The position numbers and the translations under genes were made by a program. From assembly GCF_022879575.1 (NCBI RefSeq), contig NZ_CP084260.1:124001-188000 (forward strand): a stretch of 64,000 bases of DNA, read 5' to 3'. Of this stretch, positions 18,623 to 27,890 are shown in pieces. The notes under the pieces were generated by a model. It was not told the origin of the DNA. It worked only from the letters and a program-made list of their open reading frames with translations, and did no database searches. Every line of letters begins with the position of its first letter. Positions within the stretch are counted from its first letter, which is position 1. This DNA is from Caballeronia sp. SL2Y3 (GTDB lineage: Bacteria > Pseudomonadota > Gammaproteobacteria > Burkholderiales > Burkholderiaceae).

Positions 18623-19609
18623 ATGAAACTTGCCACGCTGAAGGACGGCACGCGCGACGGCCAGCTCATCGTCGTATCGCGCGATTTGCGCACGGCTGTC
18701 ATTCCCGATGGAATCGTCTCCACGCTGCAACGCGCGCTCGACGACTGGACGTTCTACGCGCCGCAGCTTTACGACGTCTACGAAGCGTTGAATCAGGGGC
18801 GCGCGCGCCACACGTTTTCGTTCGATCCGAAGTCGTGCATGGCGCCGCTGCCGCGCGCGTTTCAATGGGCCGATGGCTCGTCCTACGTGAATCACGTCGA
18901 GCTCGTGCGGCGCGCGCGCGGCGCCGAAATGCCGGCCGAATTCTGGACCGATCCGCTCATGTATCAGGGCGGCAGCGACGACTTTCTCGGGCCGACGGAC
19001 GATATCGTCTGCGCGTCCGAATCGTATGGCATCGACTTCGAGGCCGAAGTCGCCGTCATCACCTCCGATGTGCAGATGGCGCCCACGCCCGACGAAGCGT
19101 TGAAAAGCGTGCGCTTGCTGATGCTCGCCAACGATGTCTCGCTGCGCAACCTCATCCCCGCCGAACTCGCGAAGGGCTTCGGCTTCTTCCAGAGCAAGCC
19201 TGCCACCGCGTTTTCGCCCGTGGCCGTCACGCCGGACGAACTGGGCGACGCGTGGCGCGAAGGCCGCCTGCATCGCCCGATGACCGTGCACTGGAACGGC
19301 AAGAAAGTCGGCCAGCCGGACTGCGGCGTGGACATGGTGTTCCACTTCGGCCAGCTGATCGCGCACGCGGCGAAGACGCGCAATCTGCGCGCGGGGTCGA
19401 TCGTCGGTTCGGGCACGATCTCGAACAAGGACACGAAGCGCGGCTACTGCTGTATCGCGGAGAAGCGCTGCCTGGAGACCATCGAGCACGGCGCGCCGCA
19501 GACCGAGTTCATGAAGTTCGGCGACAGCGTGAAAATCGAAATCTTCGACGACGCGGGCAAGTCCATTTTCGGCGCGATCGATCAGGCTGTCGTGCAGCTC
19601 GAACACTGA
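18623..19609 (+). CDS. Fumarylacetoacetate hydrolase family protein
   Basis: 328-residue FAH-superfamily enzyme that cleaves or hydrates acyl-pyruvate-type substrates in catabolism of aromatic or amino-acid-derived compounds. The metal-binding signature DFEAEVAVI, the following STMNS-like basic patch and VGSGTISN are visible. The exact substrate cannot be told; homologs include FAH and related hydrolases. It leads a plus-strand run with a binding protein, an enoyl-CoA hydratase and phaM, and diverges from the IclR gene. Confidence 0.88.
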   Translation: MKLATLKDGTRDGQLIVVSRDLRTAVIPDGIVSTLQRALDDWTFYAPQLYDVYEALNQGRARHTFSFDPKSCMAPLPRAFQWADGSSYVNHVELVRRARGAEMPAEFWTDPLMYQGGSDDFLGPTDDIVCASESYGIDFEAEVAVITSDVQMAPTPDEALKSVRLLMLANDVSLRNLIPAELAKGFGFFQSKPATAFSPVAVTPDELGDAWREGRLHRPMTVHWNGKKVGQPDCGVDMVFHFGQLIAHAAKTRNLRAGSIVGSGTISNKDTKRGYCCIAEKRCLETIEHGAPQTEFMKFGDSVKIEIFDDAGKSIFGAIDQAVVQLEH

Positions 19610-19735
19610 TATCGCGCGATGAAACAACCGGCGCAACGGGTTTCGCCCGATGCGTCGGGAGCACCGGCCACCGTACACTCTCCGGGCGTTGCGGCTCACG
19701 CGCCGCGCGACGACAAAAAACAAAAGGAGACTTCC

Positions 19736-20896
19736 ATGCGCAGAAGCAAGTGGGTGGCGGCAGCCGTGCTCGCATTCGCCGCGACGACAGCGGCGTTCGC
19801 GCAAACGCCGCACGTCAAGATCGGGCTCGTGCTGTCGCTGACGGGGCCGGCCGCGTCGCTAGGCATTCCCGCCCGCGATACCGTCGCGCTTCTGCCGAAG
19901 GAAATGGGCGGCGCGAGCGTCGATTACATCGTGCTCGACGACGCCTCCGACACCACGCAGGCCGTGCAGACCACGAAGAAGCTCATCAGCGAGAATCAGG
20001 TCGATGCGATCATCGGCTCGTCGATCACGCCGAATTCGCTCGCGATGATCGACGTCGTCGCGCAAGGCCAGACGCCGATGATCTCGCTGGCGTCATCGGC
20101 GAAGATCATCGAGCCTGTCGACGACAAGCGCCGCTGGGTGTTCAAGACGCCGCAAACCGACGCGATGATGGCCTCCGCGATTGCCGAGCACGCGAGCAAT
20201 CACGGCGTGAAGACGCTCGCGTACATCGGCCAGGCGGACGCGCTCGGCGAAACCTTTTACGCGGAAGTCGCGAAGTTCGCGCAACTGCACAAGATCACCG
20301 TGGTCGCCAACGAGCGGTTCAATCGCACGGACCCGAGCGTGACCGGGCAGATTCTGAAGATTCTCGCGGCCAAGCCGGACGCGGTGGTGGTCGGCGCGGC
20401 CGGCACGCCCGCCGCGTTGCCGCCGAAGACGCTCGCGCAGCGCGGCTACAAGGGCAAGGTGTATCACAATCACGGCGTGGGCAATCGCGACTTCCTGCGC
20501 GTGTGCGGCGCGGATTGCAACGGCACGTTCCTGCCGACGAGCCCGGTGCTCGTCGCGGCGCAATTGCCGGACGATCATCCGGCCAAGCGCCTCGCGCTCG
20601 ACTACATCAAACTGTACGAAGCGAAGCAGGGCGCGGGCACCGTTTCCGCGTTCGGATCGTATGCGTGGGACGCGGGCATGCTGCTCCAGCGCGCCGTTCC
20701 GATCGCGATGAAAGCCGGCGCGCCGGGCACGCCCGCCTTTCGCGGCGCGCTGCGCGATGCGCTCGAAGGCACGAAGAACTTTGCGGATACCAACGGCGTC
20801 GTCAACATGACGCCGAACGACCATATCGGCCTCGACCAGCGCGCCCGCGTGATGGTCGAGATTCGCGACGGCAAGTGGGTGTATCAGCCGCGCTAG
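19736..20896 (+). CDS. ABC transporter substrate-binding protein, branched-chain amino acid type
   Basis: 386-residue periplasmic binding protein of the LivK-like family (peripla_BP_6). A signal peptide ends at AAFA before [19 protein letters not shown], the usual opening of the family. AAAGGAG lies upstream of the ATG at 19736. No permease or ATPase gene is adjacent, so it is an orphan that must work with transporter parts elsewhere, possibly importing an aromatic or organic-acid ligand related to the adjoining enzymes. Confidence 0.9.
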   Translation: MRRSKWVAAAVLAFAATTAAFAQTPHVKIGLVLSLTGPAASLGIPARDTVALLPKEMGGASVDYIVLDDASDTTQAVQTTKKLISENQVDAIIGSSITPNSLAMIDVVAQGQTPMISLASSAKIIEPVDDKRRWVFKTPQTDAMMASAIAEHASNHGVKTLAYIGQADALGETFYAEVAKFAQLHKITVVANERFNRTDPSVTGQILKILAAKPDAVVVGAAGTPAALPPKTLAQRGYKGKVYHNHGVGNRDFLRVCGADCNGTFLPTSPVLVAAQLPDDHPAKRLALDYIKLYEAKQGAGTVSAFGSYAWDAGMLLQRAVPIAMKAGAPGTPAFRGALRDALEGTKNFADTNGVVNMTPNDHIGLDQRARVMVEIRDGKWVYQPR

Positions 20897-20912
20897 ACCA
20901 CATCGAACGGAC

Positions 20913-21740
20913 ATGAGCGATCTCTCCTTGTATTCGGGCTACACGTCGTTGCGCTTGCGCCGTCACGCGCATGGCGTGCTGGAAGTCGTCATGCCGGGCG
21001 CGGGCGCGAACAAGAGCGGCCTCTCTACCGCCGACGCCAACATGCACCGCGAACTCGCGGAGATCTGGCGCGACATCGACCGCGATCCCGAGACGCGCGT
21101 CGCGCTGATTCGCGGCGAGGGCAAGGGCTTTTCGGCGGGCGGCGACCTCGCGCTCGTCGAGCAGATGGCGAACGACTTCGACGTGCGCTCGCGTGTCTGG
21201 CGCGAAGCGCGCGATCTCGTGTACAACGTGATCAATTGCAGCAAGCCGATCGTCTCCGCGATGCACGGCCCGGCGGTCGGCGCGGGGCTGGTCGCGGGCT
21301 TGCTCGCGGATATCTCCATTGCGTCGAAGTCGGCGCGCATCATCGACGGACATACGCGGCTCGGCGTCGCGGCGGGCGATCACGCGGCGATCATCTGGCC
21401 GCTGCTGTGCGGGATGGCGAAGGCCAAGTACTATCTCCTCCTGTGCGAGCCCGTGAGCGGCGAGGAGGCGGAGCGCATCGGGCTGGTATCGCTCGCGGTG
21501 GAAGAGAGCGAACTCATGTCGAAGGCGATCGAAGTGGCGAACCGGCTCGCGCAGGGATCGCAGACGGCCATCCGCTGGACCAAGTACGCGCTGAACAACT
21601 GGCTGCGCATGGCGGGGCCGACTTTCGATACATCGCTCGCGCTGGAATTCATGGGCTTTGCCGGACCCGACGTGCACGAAGGCATGCGTTCGCTGCGCGA
21701 GCGCCGCGCGCCGGACTTTCCCGGCGGCGCGCCGTTCTGA
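20913..21740 (+). CDS. Enoyl-CoA hydratase/isomerase family protein
   Basis: 275-residue crotonase-fold protein. It shows the oxyanion-hole segments [16 protein letters not shown] and [19 protein letters not shown] and the C-terminal helices. Physiological substrate unknown; the position after a fumarylacetoacetase-like enzyme suggests a step in degradation of a CoA-linked intermediate. Sixteen bases separate it from the binding-protein gene. Confidence 0.9.
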   Translation: MSDLSLYSGYTSLRLRRHAHGVLEVVMPGAGANKSGLSTADANMHRELAEIWRDIDRDPETRVALIRGEGKGFSAGGDLALVEQMANDFDVRSRVWREARDLVYNVINCSKPIVSAMHGPAVGAGLVAGLLADISIASKSARIIDGHTRLGVAAGDHAAIIWPLLCGMAKAKYYLLLCEPVSGEEAERIGLVSLAVEESELMSKAIEVANRLAQGSQTAIRWTKYALNNWLRMAGPTFDTSLALEFMGFAGPDVHEGMRSLRERRAPDFPGGAPF

Positions 21741-21799
21741 CGCGGCCCCGCGTGGCTCGTGGCCAGCCGAAGCGATCAACCAATCAAGAGGAGCGACGA

Positions 21800-22567
21800 A
21801 TGACGGACACCTCAGGCGGCACCCCGCCGTTTTCCATTCCCGGCTTTTCCGGCTTCCCCGGCTTCGGTCAGGCGGACATGATGGGCAAGATGTGGGAAAT
21901 GATGCGCCTGAATCCGTTCGCGGCCGCCATGTCGGGCGGCGCGCAGGGCGCGAATCCTTCGCTCTCCATGATGTCGGACATGCTCGCGCCGCTCACGAAC
22001 ATCGAGGAACTGGACAAGCGCGTGACGGACATGCGCGCCGTCGAGCAGTGGCTCAAGCTCAACCTGAACATGCTGCAATCGGCGATTCAGGCGCTGGAAG
22101 TGCAGCGCGCGACGCTCGCCACGCTGCGCGCGTTCGGCGCGTTCGCGCAGACGTCCGTGGAGAACGCGCAGAACGCGGCAACGGAGACGTCGAAGGCGGC
22201 GGGCCGCTGGCCGATGGGCGGAGCCGCGCCGAGCGACGCGCCGAAGGCCGCGCCGGGCGAGCGCGCGGCGCCCACGGAAAGCGACAACCCGGAAGCGGGC
22301 GCGAACGCCGACGCGCCGCTGCCGCCGGGCTTCGATCCGAGCGGATGGTGGAACGCGCTGCAATCGCAGTTCAACCAGCTCGCGCAACTGGCGATGATTC
22401 AGCCCGGCATGGCGGGCGCGCCGCAGGGTCAGCCGTCGGCGTCGGCCGAAGAAAGTTCGACCGCGCCGGCTCCCAGCAGCCAGCCGGGCGACGACACGTC
22501 AGCCGCCGCAGCAGCGGCGAAAAAAGCGGCCGCGCGTAAGACGCCGCCGCGCAAAAAACCGGAGTAG
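21800..22567 (+). CDS. phaM: PhaM-type polyhydroxyalkanoate granule regulatory protein
   Basis: 255-residue protein. PhaM links PHA granules to the nucleoid and stimulates the PHA synthase PhaC. Here a Gly/Phe/Pro-rich start leads to a helical region (MMGKMWEMMRLNPF, then IEELDKRVTDMRAVEQWLKLNLNM), an Ala/Pro-rich stretch, the segment PSGWWNALQSQFNQLAQLAM, and a basic Ala/Lys tail (AAKKAAARKTPPRKKPE) of the kind used for DNA binding. GAGGAG precedes the ATG at 21800. Identification rests on this architecture and family memory. Confidence 0.78.
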   Translation: MTDTSGGTPPFSIPGFSGFPGFGQADMMGKMWEMMRLNPFAAAMSGGAQGANPSLSMMSDMLAPLTNIEELDKRVTDMRAVEQWLKLNLNMLQSAIQALEVQRATLATLRAFGAFAQTSVENAQNAATETSKAAGRWPMGGAAPSDAPKAAPGERAAPTESDNPEAGANADAPLPPGFDPSGWWNALQSQFNQLAQLAMIQPGMAGAPQGQPSASAEESSTAPAPSSQPGDDTSAAAAAAKKAAARKTPPRKKPE

Positions 22568-22609
22568 GCATCGCGCGGGTGTCGCAGGACGCGGCATCGG
22601 GTGAGAAGA

Positions 22610-22645
22610 AACGCCTGGCGGCTTGTGGTCGTCAGGCGTTTTTGT
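22610..22645 (+). terminator. Rho-independent terminator after phaM
   Basis: AACGCCTG and CAGGCGTT form an eight-base stem with a 15-base loop, followed by TTTGTTT. Confidence 0.8.
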
Positions 22646-22688
22646 TTGGGGAGCGCCGGCTCATGTGGCATCGTCGCGTAGCTACCCA

Positions 22689-22717
22689 TTGACATATTTT
22701 GTCTATCAGTCACTATG
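22689..22717 (+). promoter_or_regulatory. Sigma-70-type promoter of the CarH-like gene
   Basis: A perfect -35 hexamer TTGACA (22689-22694) is followed after 16 bases by CACTAT, a weak -10. A short inverted repeat GACA-TATTT-TGTC (22691-22703) overlaps the -35 element, so a repressor bound there would block the polymerase. Confidence 0.5.
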
Positions 22718-22794
22718 CAACAAGAACGGTTTTGTCCACCCGCCGACGCAGGCATGCGACGTGCAGAGGACCGTCCGTGTGTTCAATTACCGTT

Positions 22795-22809
22795 TTTGTC
22801 CATGACAAA
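22795..22809. promoter_or_regulatory. Palindrome over the CarH-like start codon (candidate operator)
   Basis: TTTGTC-CAT-GACAAA is a perfect inverted repeat that contains the ATG at 22802. The TTTGTC half site recurs at 22698 and 22731, upstream in the same leader. The spacings (33 and 64 bases) are close to whole helical turns. Autoregulation is inferred. Confidence 0.45.
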
Positions 22810-23815
22810 CTCATCGGAAGAAAACCTGCAGCCCGCGCCAGACGCGAGCGGTGCGGGACAAGCCGAATCACCGCCCGAGGCCCCGCCCCTGCATTCCGTG
22901 GGATCGAGCCTGAGCGGCGTCGGCATCGGCGCGATCGCTCAGGAGATTGGTCTGACGAAGGACACGCTGCGCGTCTGGGAACGGCGCTACGGCTTTCCGC
23001 AGCCCATGCGCTCGCCCGGCGGCGAGCGCCTCTACCCGCAGGAGCAGGTAACGAAGCTGCGGCTCGTGAAACGCCTGCTGGACGCGGGGCATCGGCCGAG
23101 CAAGGTCCTCCCGCAGCCGATCGAGGCGTTGCAGCAACTCGCGGAGTCGTCGGGAGTCGGGCAGGACGCGCCGGACGCCGAACTGGACCACTTCATCGCG
23201 CTGCTGCGCAACGGCGCCTACGAGGACTTCCGCTTTGGACTGCTGCGACGCGCGACGCGCGACGGTCTGGAGCGCTTCGTAGTCGACGTCGCCGCGCCGC
23301 TTGCCGCCCGGGTGGGCAACGCATGGGCGGCGGGCACGCTGCAGGTCTACCACGAGCACTTGTTCAGCGAGTCGATCCAGTTCACGCTGCGCACGCTGAT
23401 GCGCCCGCTGTCCGAGGCGCTGCGCGGTCGCGGCGGCCGGCCCCGCGTTCTGTTGACGACGCTCTCCGGCGAAGGCCACGGTCTCGGCATTCTGATGGCC
23501 GAAGCCATGTTCAGCCTCTGCGAGTGCGAATGCGTGCAGTTGGGCTTGCAAACGCCGCTGCACGACATCGTCAGCGCGGCGGTGGCGCACGAGGTGGATG
23601 TCGTCGGGCTGTCGTTCACGGCGGTGCTTCCGGCTCAGGTCATCGCGAACGGACTGACCGAGCTGCGCAGCATGTTGCCGCCGCACATCCGCATCTGGGT
23701 CGGCGGCAGCAGCCCGGCGCTGCGCCGCAAGCTGAACGAGGGCGTCGAGCATCTCGCGGGTTTGACGCCGATCGAAGAGTTCGTGGCGGCTTGGCGCGAA
23801 AGCGCCGTGCTATGA
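22802..23815 (+). CDS. MerR-family regulator with B12-binding domain (CarH/LitR-type photoreceptor)
   Basis: 337-residue regulator. The MerR winged helix (about residues 42-100) contains LTKDTLRVWERRYGFPQP and GGERLYP. Next is the four-helix light-sensing module with Trp175 and Glu185-His186, which matches the W-x9-EH signature of adenosylcobalamin photoreceptors. The Rossmann B12-binding domain has E224-x-H226-x-x-G229, the lower-axial His ligand motif. This supports a CarH/LitR-like repressor that releases DNA when light breaks the cobalt-carbon bond. The start at 22802 is chosen because the ATG at 22715 lies inside the promoter. No classical target such as carotenoid or photolyase genes is adjacent; the next gene is a diiron ferritin-like protein. 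Confidence 0.88.
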   Translation: MTNSSEENLQPAPDASGAGQAESPPEAPPLHSVGSSLSGVGIGAIAQEIGLTKDTLRVWERRYGFPQPMRSPGGERLYPQEQVTKLRLVKRLLDAGHRPSKVLPQPIEALQQLAESSGVGQDAPDAELDHFIALLRNGAYEDFRFGLLRRATRDGLERFVVDVAAPLAARVGNAWAAGTLQVYHEHLFSESIQFTLRTLMRPLSEALRGRGGRPRVLLTTLSGEGHGLGILMAEAMFSLCECECVQLGLQTPLHDIVSAAVAHEVDVVGLSFTAVLPAQVIANGLTELRSMLPPHIRIWVGGSSPALRRKLNEGVEHLAGLTPIEEFVAAWRESAVL

Positions 23816-24260
23816 TCGGGAAGGCTTGCTAGCGCGAGCCCGAGCGGGCCTGCGAACGTCGCGGCATCGACCAAACGTGCGTCCGCGCGCCGGCGCTCGG
23901 TCGCATGCCCGCGCGATGTTTCCGGCGCACGTATGCGGCATGCGGCATGCGTCATGCGGCGAGCCGCTAAGCAGGCGGCACGACGAAAGCCTCGACGGAA
24001 CTTGGGCACAGGTTTCGCTTCTCACCCACGGCAGAACAGGACGCACGCAAGGCGGCACGCGCGCAAGAACGCGCATGTCGAAGCCGGCTGGCGCGTTGCC
24101 ACGGCGCTGCATCGAGTGCTTCCTTGTCGTTTTTCGCCTGTGGCCGCCGGAATCCCGCGTAAAATTGAAAGCTTGGTTGCTTGCGTGCAGCGGTCGTCGC
24201 GCACGTTCGGCCGACCGTCATACAGATATAACGTCGCATAAGTGGCTTCAGGGGTGGACT
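23816..24260. other. Intergenic region, 445 bases, no gene recognised
   Basis: The stretch between the CarH-like gene and the ferritin-like gene has no convincing coding sequence. Near its end ATATAACGTCG (about 24225-24235) could supply a -10 for the downstream gene. I saw no strong hairpin, RNA motif or copy of the TTTGTC-CAT-GACAAA palindrome. Confidence 0.6.
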
Positions 24261-25136
24261 ATGAACACCATGCTTTATCCGGAACTTTATAAATCGCTGG
24301 AATCCGTCCGTTGGGATATGGAGAAGGACATCCCCTGGGACAAGTTCGATGCGTCCCTGCTCACCGACGAGCAGGCCCGGACCATCAAGATGAACGCGAT
24401 CACCGAATGGTCCGCTCTTCCCGCAACCGAAATGTTCTTGCGTGACAACCACCATGACAGCGACTTTTCCGCCTTCATGAGCGTGTGGTTTTTCGAAGAG
24501 CAGAAGCATTCGCTGGTGTTGATGGAGTATCTGCGCCGCTTCAGGCCCGAACTCGTGCCGACGGAAGAAGAACTGCACGCCGTGCGCTTCGAATTCGATC
24601 CGGCGCCGCCGCTCGAAACGCTGATGCTGCACTTCTGCGGCGAAATCCGCCTGAATCACTGGTATCGCCGCGCGGCTGAATGGCACACCGAGCCGGTCAT
24701 CAAGCACATCTACGAAACCATCTCGCGCGACGAGGCGCGCCACGGCGGCGCGTATCTGCGCTACATGAAGAAGGCGCTCGTCAATGCAGGCGATTCGGCG
24801 CGCGCCGCGTTCGCGAAGATCGGCGTGCTGATGGCCTCCGCCCGTCGCACCGAAAAGCCGCTGCATCCGACGAACTTGCACGTCAATCAGGCGCTCTTTC
24901 CGCGCGATACCGTGCAGTCGCGTCTGCCCGACCCCGAGTGGCTCGAACGCTGGCTGGACGATCAGATTCGCTTCGACGATAGCTGGGAGAAGAAGGTCGT
25001 CGAGCGCATTCTGCACAACCTCTCGATTCTGTTCGAGCGGTCGTTCGTCACCGCGCAGGAGTTGAACCGCTATCGCAAGGAAGTGGTGCAGCGTCTGCAA
25101 GCTGCGTCGGGCGGCTCCAGCGGACAGCCCGCCTGA
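24261..25136 (+). CDS. Ferritin-like diiron protein (acyl-ACP desaturase-like fold)
   Basis: 291 residues, largely helical. The order of potential iron ligands is Glu49 or Glu57, Glu80-x-x-His83 (FEEQKH), Glu128 (CGEIRLNHW) and Glu158-x-x-His161 (DEARH). This is the Glu, ExxH, Glu, ExxH pattern of diiron four-helix bundles such as stearoyl-ACP desaturase. It could be a desaturase, hydroxylase or aldehyde-forming oxygenase; substrate and partner are unknown. It lies downstream of the CarH-like regulator and has its own terminator, so it may be a light- or stress-linked lipid enzyme, but this is inference. Confidence 0.8.
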   Translation: MNTMLYPELYKSLESVRWDMEKDIPWDKFDASLLTDEQARTIKMNAITEWSALPATEMFLRDNHHDSDFSAFMSVWFFEEQKHSLVLMEYLRRFRPELVPTEEELHAVRFEFDPAPPLETLMLHFCGEIRLNHWYRRAAEWHTEPVIKHIYETISRDEARHGGAYLRYMKKALVNAGDSARAAFAKIGVLMASARRTEKPLHPTNLHVNQALFPRDTVQSRLPDPEWLERWLDDQIRFDDSWEKKVVERILHNLSILFERSFVTAQELNRYRKEVVQRLQAASGGSSGQPA

Positions 25137-25165
25137 CAGGTGTAACAACTGTCGCTCGCATGAAC

Positions 25166-25203
25166 AAACGGCCTGCCGGCTCACATCGGCGGGCCGTTTT
25201 GCT
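25166..25203 (+). terminator. Rho-independent terminator after the diiron protein
   Basis: AAACGGCC and GGCCGTTT pair, extended by an inner TGCCG/CGGCG helix, and are followed by TTTTGCTTT. Confidence 0.88.
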
Positions 25204-25278
25204 TTCCAGGCCGCGCGCTTCGCCGGCGAAACGCCGTGGCACAATGCGCGCTTTCCGAACTACCCGTTGAGCATCGCC

Positions 25279-25761
25279 ATGCCCGCCACTTTCGAACGCA
25301 AGATCACCACGCGCGACGCGCTCGCCGCGCTCCGCCCGACGCTCGCCGGGCCGGTCGTGTTCACCAACGGCGTGTTCGACATCCTGCATCGCGGACACGT
25401 GACCTATCTTGCCGACGCGAAGGCGCTGGGCGCGACGCTGATCGTCGGCGTGAACAGCGATGCCTCCGTGCGCACGCTCGGCAAGGGCGACGATCGCCCG
25501 ATCAATCGCGAAGACGACCGCATGGCGCTGCTCGCGGCGCTCGAAAGCGTGGATTGGGTCGTGAAGTTCGGGGAATCGACGCCGCTGCAACTGATCGACG
25601 CGCTGCGTCCGGACGTGCTCGTCAAAGGCGGCGACTACGACATGGACAAGCTCGCCGAATCGGCGCTCGTGCGCGGATGGGGCGGCAAGGCGCTGGCGAT
25701 CGCGTTCGAGCATGACCGCTCGACCACCGCGCTCTTGAAGAAGGTCCGCGCTCAATCCTGA
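25279..25761 (+). CDS. rfaE2: D-glycero-beta-D-manno-heptose 1-phosphate adenylyltransferase
   Basis: Transfers AMP to heptose-1-phosphate in ADP-heptose synthesis for lipopolysaccharide inner core. The 160-residue protein corresponds to the C-terminal half of E. coli HldE and stands alone, as in Burkholderia. Nucleotidyltransferase motifs are FTNGVFDILHRGHVTYL (HxGH) and the late basic loop STTALLKKV. The ATG at 25279 is preferred to a TTG four codons earlier. Confidence 0.93.
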   Translation: MPATFERKITTRDALAALRPTLAGPVVFTNGVFDILHRGHVTYLADAKALGATLIVGVNSDASVRTLGKGDDRPINREDDRMALLAALESVDWVVKFGESTPLQLIDALRPDVLVKGGDYDMDKLAESALVRGWGGKALAIAFEHDRSTTALLKKVRAQS

Positions 25762-25770
25762 ACGGACGCT

Positions 25771-26013
25771 CTACTGGCCGAGCGGCTTCGTCTCCACGTT
25801 CGCGGCGGGCGCGGGACCGCCCACCTGCGGCTGATCGGCCGCTTCTTCGGGGCGCAGCGGCCGCGTCGTCAGCGTTTCGGGCCGCACCTGTTGCAACAGA
25901 TGATGCGGCTCGCGCGCGCCCGCGGCGGGCAGCGACGATCCGAACATGCCGTGCACGAGCGCGAACACCAGCACGTTCGCCAGAATGAGAAGGGCAATGA
26001 GCCAGCGCAGCAT
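25771..26013 (-). CDS. Small single-pass membrane protein, unknown function
   Basis: 80 residues: one N-terminal transmembrane helix (MLRWLIALLILANVLVFALV) and a Pro/Ala/Gln-rich tail with REPHHLLQQVRPETL. No family recognised beyond Burkholderia-type hypothetical proteins that follow coaX. It is 28 bases after coaX on the same strand and probably co-transcribed with birA-coaX. The ATG at 26013 is chosen because upstream frame is arginine-rich shadow of coaX. Confidence 0.68.
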   Translation of the reverse strand: MLRWLIALLILANVLVFALVHGMFGSSLPAAGAREPHHLLQQVRPETLTTRPLRPEEAADQPQVGGPAPAANVETKPLGQ

Positions 26014-26041
26014 GCCAGGGGCTCCGTCAGTCGGTCGGTAA

Positions 26042-26869
26042 TCAGTCAATTCTATGTGCGGCCGATTCGCGCGCGATAAGCGCGAGGCCGGCGAGCACGA
26101 GGGAATCGTGGCGAGTGTGCGGCACCGCGAGCGCGCCCGCAATCTCGTTGGCCGCGCCGCCGCCGAGCACGAGCCGCACGTCGGCCCGCCAGTCCGCGCG
26201 CAAATCGCGCCATGCGCGTTCGATCAGACTCGCTTGCGCGAGCAGGCAGCCCGCCGAGAGCGCGGCGGCCGTATCGGTGGCGAAGAGGCTGCGCGGGGCC
26301 GGTTCCGCTTGGCCGAGGGCGCGGCGCGCGGCAGCGGCATCGAGTGTCGGCAGTTGCGCGGTGTGGCTGCCGAGCGATTGCATCATCAGCGACCAGCCCG
26401 GCGCGATCAATCCGCCGGTGAAGACGCCGTCCGCGCGCAACGCTTCGAGCGTCGTCGCGGTGCCGAAGGTGGCGATCAGCACGTTCTCGCCGGGAAACGC
26501 GGCGCGCGCGCCGATGAGGCCCGCCCAGCGGTCGCTGCCGAGCTTCTCCGGCTCCGCGTAGCGGTTGGTCACGCCGCATTGCGCGGCCTTCGCGCGTACG
26601 ACGGTGCGCGGCAGCGCCGGCCAGCGCGCGTCGATCATGCGTTCGATGCGCGCCTGCGCCGCCGCGCCGGCCACGTTCGAGATCCACGCGCTGTCGGGCC
26701 GAGGCAGCGCCGACCACGCGGCGACCGCTGGATCGGCGGCATCGCTCGGCGCGGGTTCACGTTCATGCTCCAGCGCGCCGCCCGCGATGGCCGCGCCGTG
26801 CGCATCCACGAGCGACCACTTGATGCGGCTGTTGCCGGCGTCGATCAGCAGCAACGGCGCGTCGCTCAC
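26042..26869 (-). CDS. coaX: Type III pantothenate kinase
   Basis: First step of coenzyme A synthesis; potassium-dependent ASKHA-fold kinase not inhibited by CoA. The 275-residue protein has the phosphate loop [13 protein letters not shown], the catalytic-base region [11 protein letters not shown] and the FGTATTLEA motif. The GTG start at 26869 overlaps the birA stop by four bases (GTGA), so translation is coupled. There is an Ala/Pro insertion around residues 35-55. Confidence 0.94.
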   Translation of the reverse strand: MSDAPLLLIDAGNSRIKWSLVDAHGAAIAGGALEHEREPAPSDAADPAVAAWSALPRPDSAWISNVAGAAAQARIERMIDARWPALPRTVVRAKAAQCGVTNRYAEPEKLGSDRWAGLIGARAAFPGENVLIATFGTATTLEALRADGVFTGGLIAPGWSLMMQSLGSHTAQLPTLDAAAARRALGQAEPAPRSLFATDTAAALSAGCLLAQASLIERAWRDLRADWRADVRLVLGGGAANEIAGALAVPHTRHDSLVLAGLALIARESAAHRID

Positions 26870-27774
26870 GGACGCTCCTTCGCGAGCCGCAGCGATAGTT
26901 CGCCCGTGGCGACGGCGCGCGGTCCTTCGGGCGCGTCGATCAGCAAGTGGCCGCTGTCGTCGACGCCGGTGGCGACGCCGCGCGTCACTTCCTGTCCCTG
27001 ATCCATCAGCACGACCTCGCGGCCCGCGTACGCGTGCGCGTCGGTCCAGCGCTGGCGGAACGGCCGGAAGCCGTCCGCTTCGAAACGGGGCAGCGCCGTG
27101 TCGAGCGCATTCAGCAGCGCGGCGAGCGTGTCCGTGAGATTCGCATCCGGCCACGCGCGGGCGAGCGCGGCGGGCGCGGCGCCGGGAATCGCGGCGGTTG
27201 ACTGCGACTGCCGGTTCGCGTCGTCCACTTGCGCGGCAAGCTGCTCCGCGCCGTGCAGATTCACGCCGATGCCGATCACCACCGCCGTCGCGCCCGGCGC
27301 ATTCCACGCCGTCTCGATCAGGATGCCGGCGAGCTTGCCGTCGTCGAGCAGCACGTCGTTCGGCCACTTCAGCGCGGGCCGCGCGGACGGCGTGAGCGGC
27401 AGGCGCGCGAGCGCGTCCAGCACGGCGGTGCCGATGGCGAGACTCAAGCCCGACAGCCCTTCGATGGGCCGCCGCAGCACGTATCCCACCGACATCAGCA
27501 GCGCATTGCCCGGCTCGGCGAGCCACGCGCGGCCGCGCCGCCCGCGCCCGGCAGTCTGGGCATACGCGATGCGCACGACCGGCGCGGGCGGCGCGTGTTG
27601 CGCGACGTCGCGGGCGAGCGTGCGCATGCGCTCGACGAGATCGGCGTTGGTGGAGCCGGTTTCGTCGACGATCTCGATGGTCCAGTCGCGCGCGGCACGC
27701 TCGGCGAGCGTGGCGAGCCGGTTACGGTCGATGCGCCAGGGCGCGTCGGGGGCGAAGGCGGGAGTCGGGGTCAT
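26866..27774 (-). CDS. birA: Biotin--[acetyl-CoA-carboxylase] ligase
   Basis: Attaches biotin to the carboxyl carrier protein. The 302-residue protein has the catalytic motifs [22 protein letters not shown] and KWPNDVLL and a C-terminal domain. It lacks a convincing N-terminal DNA-binding domain, so a regulator role like E. coli BirA is unlikely. Start at the ATG at 27774 (MTPTPAFAP). Confidence 0.93.
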   Translation of the reverse strand: MTPTPAFAPDAPWRIDRNRLATLAERAARDWTIEIVDETGSTNADLVERMRTLARDVAQHAPPAPVVRIAYAQTAGRGRRGRAWLAEPGNALLMSVGYVLRRPIEGLSGLSLAIGTAVLDALARLPLTPSARPALKWPNDVLLDDGKLAGILIETAWNAPGATAVVIGIGVNLHGAEQLAAQVDDANRQSQSTAAIPGAAPAALARAWPDANLTDTLAALLNALDTALPRFEADGFRPFRQRWTDAHAYAGREVVLMDQGQEVTRGVATGVDDSGHLLIDAPEGPRAVATGELSLRLAKERP

Positions 27775-27890
27775 CGGGATATTGTAGCGGGCAGGGTCGG
27801 CGCTTCGCGTGGCGGATCGCGCCGCCGTGCAACGAACCTTCGTTACAATGTCCCTCTCCCTCAAACCGCGTTCCAACGCCCCTTCGATCC

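Noticed and set aside
22715..22801. Longer start for the CarH-like protein at 22715
   Set aside because: That ATG overlaps the presumed -10 region, and the added residues show no family resemblance.
23826..24260. N-terminal extension of the diiron protein through the upstream gap
   Set aside because: The extension is Arg/Ala/His-rich with no similarity to the fold; the ATG at 24261 begins the recognisable protein.
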